A stretch of 34,299 nucleotides of DNA. Source: Desulfobacterales bacterium HSG17. GTDB taxonomy: Bacteria > Desulfobacterota > Desulfobacteria > Desulfobacterales > Desulfococcaceae. Shown here one piece after another: positions 31,701-34,299 of the stretch; within the stretch, counting starts at the first letter, position 1, and each line of letters begins with the position of its first letter. Where the stretch lies: the NCBI GenBank assembly GCA_030377945.1, contig JAUCGD010000018.1:1-34299 (forward strand), in the 5' to 3' direction. The notes below the pieces were generated by a model that was not told the origin of the DNA, ran no database searches, and saw only the letters and a list, made by a program, of their open reading frames with translations. The position numbers were made by a program, and so were the translations under genes.

Positions 31701-31734
31701 ACGATGCGGTGTGGCGGTCAGGTTGGTTCATCAT
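28711..31734 (-). CDS. Hybrid sensor histidine kinase with three PAS domains
   Basis: The protein has 1007 residues. TM1 is at about 25-48 (a periplasmic sensor follows) and TM2 at about 163-183 with a HAMP-like linker. Three PAS/PAC units span about 240-360, 370-490 and 500-625. HisKA has the phospho-His in GGIAHDFNNLL (about 650). The ATPase domain shows NIITNAFHAVE (N box), DTGHGIS and GKGTGLGLAVTYGIV. The C-terminal receiver begins ILLVDDEEPIVNLV, with the phospho-Asp in DLVISDMNMPN and the Lys in LMKPI. It senses an unknown cue at the membrane or through PAS ligands and passes phosphate to its own receiver. No cognate regulator is next to it. Starts MMNQPDRH; the start is weakly supported by a ribosome site. 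Confidence 0.93.
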   Translation of the reverse strand: MMNQPDRHTASSKTADNIEKPYSISFRLGLSLTVMVSIISLIAATGMYFNAQKQMNVKLEKEADALIGFLVGAATSPLWNLNEQSVRLIGDTLLQNNLVALLEIKSRPGNLVYSRAKKELGETYIQKTSLVYYKGKIVGEIKLSLTTRPLQERLNELLWNIGKITLLILFSLFFFAGLLIRRYLNKPLKNFNLITQEYAAGRYDSWKGQFPYKELKEYGKALVKMGNTIEQQIRSLRESEEKYRVLFESFPLGITISDCTGKIIATNNISEFLLGITKTEHEHRTINGQEWKIVQSDGTPLPPEEFASTRTLKEQRKIDNSEMGILKTDGTITWLNVTAAPIPLANYGVATAYGDITERKFTEEALKKSEIRFRTMIEKSPLPMVITDSNQDISFLNLKFTELFGYTLNDISTAEKWWETAYPDSEYRAKVQQSLITAVKNAETDNTDIEMQVWDLTIKDRTKRTCEFNMVPLGDFTLIIINDITERNRAENELKASEEMFRSLFEQAGGYCMILQPTDSGIPDILDANEAACKAHGYTRNEMIGRPVAELDDDEGKRLCIERTKIIMSGKPLIIETNHVRKDGSSFPVAVCANVVQFRDKPPLILTIEYDISDIRKSEAEKMALEKKIRQMQKMEAIGNLAGGIAHDFNNLLFPIVGMSEMLIDDLPPNSQEYENAQTILRAGLRGSELVKQILAFSRQSEHEMIQIRVQQILKEVLKLIRKTIPSFIELIQDIQSDCGEIIADPTQIHQIAMNIITNAFHAVESKGGKITVQLKEVELRADDLTADSMCQGRYACLSVTDTGHGISSEHINKIFDPYFTTKEQGKGTGLGLAVTYGIVKEHKGDIKVYSEVGQGTVFNVYLPLKDKTVCEDKIKQAKTVSEGNERILLVDDEEPIVNLVKQMLERLGYHVTEFTDSSDALRAFQANPQAFDLVISDMNMPNITGDQLGRELKSIRPELPVIICTGFSERINKENADASGINDILMKPIIKSDMAQIIRKVLDEFS

Positions 31735-31777
31735 ATTCTGTCAGTCCCTAAAGGGGAAAATCCCATTTTATCTTAAT

Positions 31778-31792
31778 AGACATTTAATGTCT
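31778..31792. promoter_or_regulatory. Palindrome upstream of the kinase gene
   Basis: AGACATTTAATGTCT is a perfect 15-base palindrome (odd centre), 44 bp upstream of the kinase start. It may be a regulator site. Its arms (AGACATT/AATGTCT) also equal the outer bases of the TAGACAT element ends, so it could be a footprint left by excision. Neither is proven. Confidence 0.35.
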
Positions 31793-31821
31793 CATTTGCT
31801 TGGAAGCGAACTTCTGAGAAT

Positions 31822-32087
31822 TTAGCAATGCCTCTTCCAGTGAAGTCTTTTGCTCCAAAACCTGCCTATTTCCTGGCCGATGTGATCTAAAATAGCTGTA
31901 TATTCAGGCGTTCCAACAAACGCGATATTTTTGTCGGGTTCAGGCATCAGTGTTAACGCTTCAGACTGAGTCGGTCACGGTGATTTTGTATGATATCTTT
32001 CCTGTCATACCATTCCGGCAAGTCTTGAACAGGTACGATCCATTTATTTTTTGCCCAGATTGGTGTTTCATATAAACCGATGGTCAT
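31822..32087 (-). pseudogene. Frameshifted small ORF downstream of the RHH antitoxin
   Basis: Two reading frames on the minus strand look protein-like. The first is 44 residues (32087-31953), MTIGLYETPIWAKNKWIVPV then QDLPEWYDRKDIIQNHRD. The second overlaps it and is open from about 31976 to 31822: LTLMPEPDKNIAFVGTPEYT then AILDHIGQEIGRFWSKRLHW. Together they would make a ~90-residue protein broken by one frameshift. It lies 26 bp behind the antitoxin-like gene, where a toxin might be expected. I do not recognise the family. Confidence 0.4.
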
Positions 32088-32113
32088 GATATTATTTTTT
32101 TGGGTTTTATATT

Positions 32114-32395
32114 TTATGAAGCCATCGCCTTTTTAGCGATATAATACTGATCAATTGCTTGACGTATATACATTTTTATAACAGCCTGTCTGCTAATATT
32201 TACTTCTCTGACGATATTATCCAATTCATGCAACATTTCCGGAGTAAAATCGACATTGACACATTGCATTCCGGCTTTGTTAAGAGGCGGTTTCATTGTA
32301 CCGTCACCAGTAAAAAATTTTGAAATATCTTCTCCTCTGTCCGCCATTTCAGCTATTTCGTCAGCTGTCGGAATTTTTTCAGCTATTTTCGGCAT
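32114..32395 (-). CDS. RHH (CopG/BrnA-type) antitoxin-like protein
   Basis: This 93-residue protein has a charged N-terminal region (residues 1-45, including EIAEMADRGEDISKFF) that would bind a toxin. A C-terminal ribbon-helix-helix follows: CVNVDFTPEMLHELDNIVRE and ISRQAVIKMYIRQAIDQYY. The strand VNVDF plus two helices is typical of CopG-like antitoxins paired with BrnT-type toxins, but in that arrangement the toxin gene comes first. Here a MITE-like element and hsdM lie upstream, and only a broken ORF lies downstream. GGAGGTGAGG before the ATG is a strong ribosome site. Confidence 0.75.
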   Translation of the reverse strand: MPKIAEKIPTADEIAEMADRGEDISKFFTGDGTMKPPLNKAGMQCVNVDFTPEMLHELDNIVREVNISRQAVIKMYIRQAIDQYYIAKKAMAS

Positions 32396-32484
32396 AATTC
32401 CTCACCTCCTGTCTGGTTGCCTTCCATAGGGTTACAAGGTGATAAATTGGTTGAAATCTCCTTTGCAGCCGCAGGAATTAGGAT

Positions 32485-32635
32485 TAGACATTATCGGAAA
32501 TAAAATTTACCTTTTTTTATTCCCCCCTTGAGGGGGGTAAGGGGGGTGTTTTGAACATAATTTCCATGTGCGACACCCCCCTGCCCCCCTCAAGGGGGGA
32601 TTTTTTTCTACAAACCTTATTTCCGATAATGTCTA
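32485..32635. mobile_element. 151-bp MITE-like element, TAGACAT family, copy 2
   Basis: Left end TAGACATTATCGGAAATAA (32485-32503) and right end TTATTTCCGATAATGTCTA (32617-32635) are perfect complements. The interior differs completely from copy 1: long GC-rich arms TCCCCCCTTGAGGGGGGTAA (32521 on) pairing with CCCCCCTCAAGGGGGGA (32584-32600). TA stands at both edges. It sits between hsdM and the antitoxin gene and has no ORF of its own. Confidence 0.88.
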
Positions 32636-32676
32636 TTGCAGTGTGCTTGAACTGAGCTTTGGATTTATTGTCATTT

Positions 32677-34236
32677 TTAAATTGTTTTTAATCCTAACTC
32701 TTCCAAGAATTTGTTATGCTCCCTTGTCTTATTTTCAATCAGGTCATTGATTGAATTTAAACTCTTATTCACTTCATTTAAGTCAACCGGCACTTCATCT
32801 TCAGCAGTACTTACATATCTCGAAATATTCAGATTGTAGTCATTCTTTTCAATATCTTCCATTGAAATCCGCTTGGAGTAGCGTTTTTCTTCTTTACGTA
32901 ACTTATAGGTATCGACAATTTTTTCAATGTGTTTTTCACCCAATGAGTTTTGACGTTTATCTTTGTCAAAGTGTTCACTTGCATTAATAAAGAGTACATC
33001 ATCTTCTTTGTTGCACTTCTTTAATACAAGAATACAGACAGGAATTCCTGTTGAATAAAATAACTTGGAAGGCAGGCCGATAACTGTATCAATGTTATTA
33101 TCTTTCAGAAGTTTCTTGCGGATTCTCTGTTCCGCACCGCCACGGAACAAAACACCATGCGGCAATATTATTGCCATTGTACCTTCCTGCCCCAAAAAAT
33201 GAAATCCGTGTAACAGGAATGCAAAATCAGCTGCTGATTTTGGAGCAAGTCCATAACTTTTGAAACGGAAATCTTCTGCCAGGGTATCATTTGGGACCCA
33301 GCGTAAACTAAAAGGCGGATTGGCAACAATGGCATCAAATTCCATTTTTTTTGCCGGGTTCATTTCGTTGAGCATATCCCACTGGTTGAGCAATGTGTCT
33401 CCATGAAATATTTCAAACTCGGTATCTTTCATGCCGTGCAAAAGCATGTTCATGCGGGCAAGGTTGTAAGTGGTAATGTTCTTTTCCTGACCGTAAATTT
33501 TACCGACACTGCCTTTATTATCCTTGATGCGTTTTCGGACATTCAGCAATAATGAGCCTGAACCACATGCAAAATCCAGGACTTTGTCCAATTTACTTTT
33601 CTTTCCTGTGCCTGGGTCTTGACAGTCAAGGGTGACAATTTCTGAAAGAATGGTAGAAATTTGCTGGGGTGTATAAAACTCACCTGCTTTTTTACCCGAA
33701 CCTGCTGCAAATTGACCAATTAAATATTCATACGCATCACCAAGTGTGTCGGTGTCAGTTGAAAAATCGGTAATGCCTTCCGCAATTTTTTGAATGATGG
33801 TGCAGAGTTTTTTATTCTGGTCAGTGGGTGTTTTTCCAAGTTTTTCAGAGTTTAAGTTTATTTCTGAAAACAAGCCCTGGAAAGAATTTTCAAACGATTC
33901 GTTTTCAATGTATTTAAAACCATTGCTCAGTGTTTCAAGCAATTCACCATCGTGGGTACGGGCAAGCTCTGTAATATTATTCCACAGGAATTCCGGCTTA
34001 ACCACATAGTGCACTTTTCTCCGCATCTGCTTTTCAAAGTCAACAACATCATCCGGGTTTTCTTTGTACCAGATTTCCAAAGGTGTTTTCACCTTGAGTT
34101 TAGACATCAAATCCGGTGGTGTGTCATCCGGGTAGTCTCTCCCCAGTTCCTTTTTTGCAGATTCTTCATAATTAGAGCGTGTCGCAGAAATATATAAGAT
34201 ATATCTTGCTATTAATTTAACAATAGCGCAACCCAA
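32677..34236 (-). CDS. hsdM: Type I restriction-modification methylase HsdM, likely 5'-truncated
   Basis: The 519-residue reading carries the HsdM body: TPLEIWYKENPDDVVDFEKQ, AGEFYTPQQIS, SAM motif VLDFACGSGSLLLNV, catalytic AIVANPPFS (NPPF, N6-adenine methylation) and ILPHGVLFRGGAEQRIR. HsdM needs HsdS for target choice and HsdR for cleavage; neither is in the window. The N-terminus is abnormal. The expected helical start (…LRGxMDxxDFKxYILGLIFYKYLS…) is replaced by LGCAIVKLIARYILYISATR from a TTG, and the frame closes at a stop shortly upstream. A deletion near 34200 is likely, unless the 5' end was replaced functionally. Bases 34237-34299 show no feature. Confidence 0.85.
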   Translation of the reverse strand: MGCAIVKLIARYILYISATRSNYEESAKKELGRDYPDDTPPDLMSKLKVKTPLEIWYKENPDDVVDFEKQMRRKVHYVVKPEFLWNNITELARTHDGELLETLSNGFKYIENESFENSFQGLFSEINLNSEKLGKTPTDQNKKLCTIIQKIAEGITDFSTDTDTLGDAYEYLIGQFAAGSGKKAGEFYTPQQISTILSEIVTLDCQDPGTGKKSKLDKVLDFACGSGSLLLNVRKRIKDNKGSVGKIYGQEKNITTYNLARMNMLLHGMKDTEFEIFHGDTLLNQWDMLNEMNPAKKMEFDAIVANPPFSLRWVPNDTLAEDFRFKSYGLAPKSAADFAFLLHGFHFLGQEGTMAIILPHGVLFRGGAEQRIRKKLLKDNNIDTVIGLPSKLFYSTGIPVCILVLKKCNKEDDVLFINASEHFDKDKRQNSLGEKHIEKIVDTYKLRKEEKRYSKRISMEDIEKNDYNLNISRYVSTAEDEVPVDLNEVNKSLNSINDLIENKTREHNKFLEELGLKTI

Positions 34237-34299
34237 AGCAGATACGACTCATTTCATTTGCCTAAAAACAGATGGCATGGTACAGAATACACATGAAGA

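Overview
The window looks like a chromosomal stretch of an AT-rich, repeat-laden Gram-negative bacterium. It most resembles the sulfate-reducing Desulfobacterota (Desulfonema/Desulfobacteraceae type). The reasons are the gene style (long multi-PAS hybrid kinase, LivK-type binding protein beside a chemoreceptor, Dpp-type transporter, purN with an insertion) and the many palindromic repeats of a kind common there. This placement is inference; no rRNA or tRNA is present to test it.

Layout. 1-992: gene-free, with nested inverted repeats. 993-2052 (-): a two-gene HEPN toxin-like pair. 2053-3497: repeats, one orphan terminator and a decayed Rpn-like fragment. 3498-5878 (+): cyclic-nucleotide-binding protein, polysaccharide-deacetylase-like protein, TerB-like protein. 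5880-10408 (-): a peptide/nickel-type ABC transporter (two permeases, two ATPases) with a DUF2809 membrane gene inside it and no binding protein. 10619-10861 (-): orphan antitoxin. 11070-13394 (-): wreckage of a classical dnd DNA-sulfur-modification locus. It holds a dndE 3' piece, a dndD middle piece, and an HNH endonuclease gene split by a 271-bp element that has 17-bp terminal repeats and a TTAA target duplication. Removing the element restores the reading frame exactly.

13753-19531 (+) is the most interesting part. It is a compact five-gene operon: a 74-aa small protein, a full-length DndD ATPase, an FtsK/SpoIIIE translocase whose N-terminal 115 residues read like DndE, an ABC-type AAA ATPase, and a DUF4435 TOPRIM protein. 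The last two resemble the PARIS defence pair AriA/AriB. No dndA, dndB or dndC (sulfur chemistry) gene is visible. I infer a Dnd-derived DNA-tracking or sensing module joined to a PARIS-like nuclease module, probably for phage or plasmid defence.

19905-25540 (+): purN, a Smr-domain protein, a LivK-like binding protein, a methyl-accepting chemotaxis protein and an alpha/beta hydrolase-like protein. 25587-28264 (-): PD-(D/E)XK-like protein, DUF6909-like protein with nucleoside-phosphorylase-like motifs, and a small lipoprotein. 28711-31734 (-): hybrid histidine kinase. 31822-32395 (-): RHH antitoxin followed by a frameshifted ORF. 32677-34236 (-): type I restriction methylase HsdM, apparently lacking its N-terminus.

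Mobile and repetitive DNA shapes the whole window. A MITE-like family with TIR TAGACATTATCGGAAATAA has two full copies (28432-28563, 32485-32635) and one solo end (206-224). One copy sits inside a 204-bp hairpin block whose uninterrupted, inverted twin lies 26 kb away at 2066-2269, giving a natural empty/filled-site pair. A ~25-bp mobile repeat interrupts palindromes at two places.
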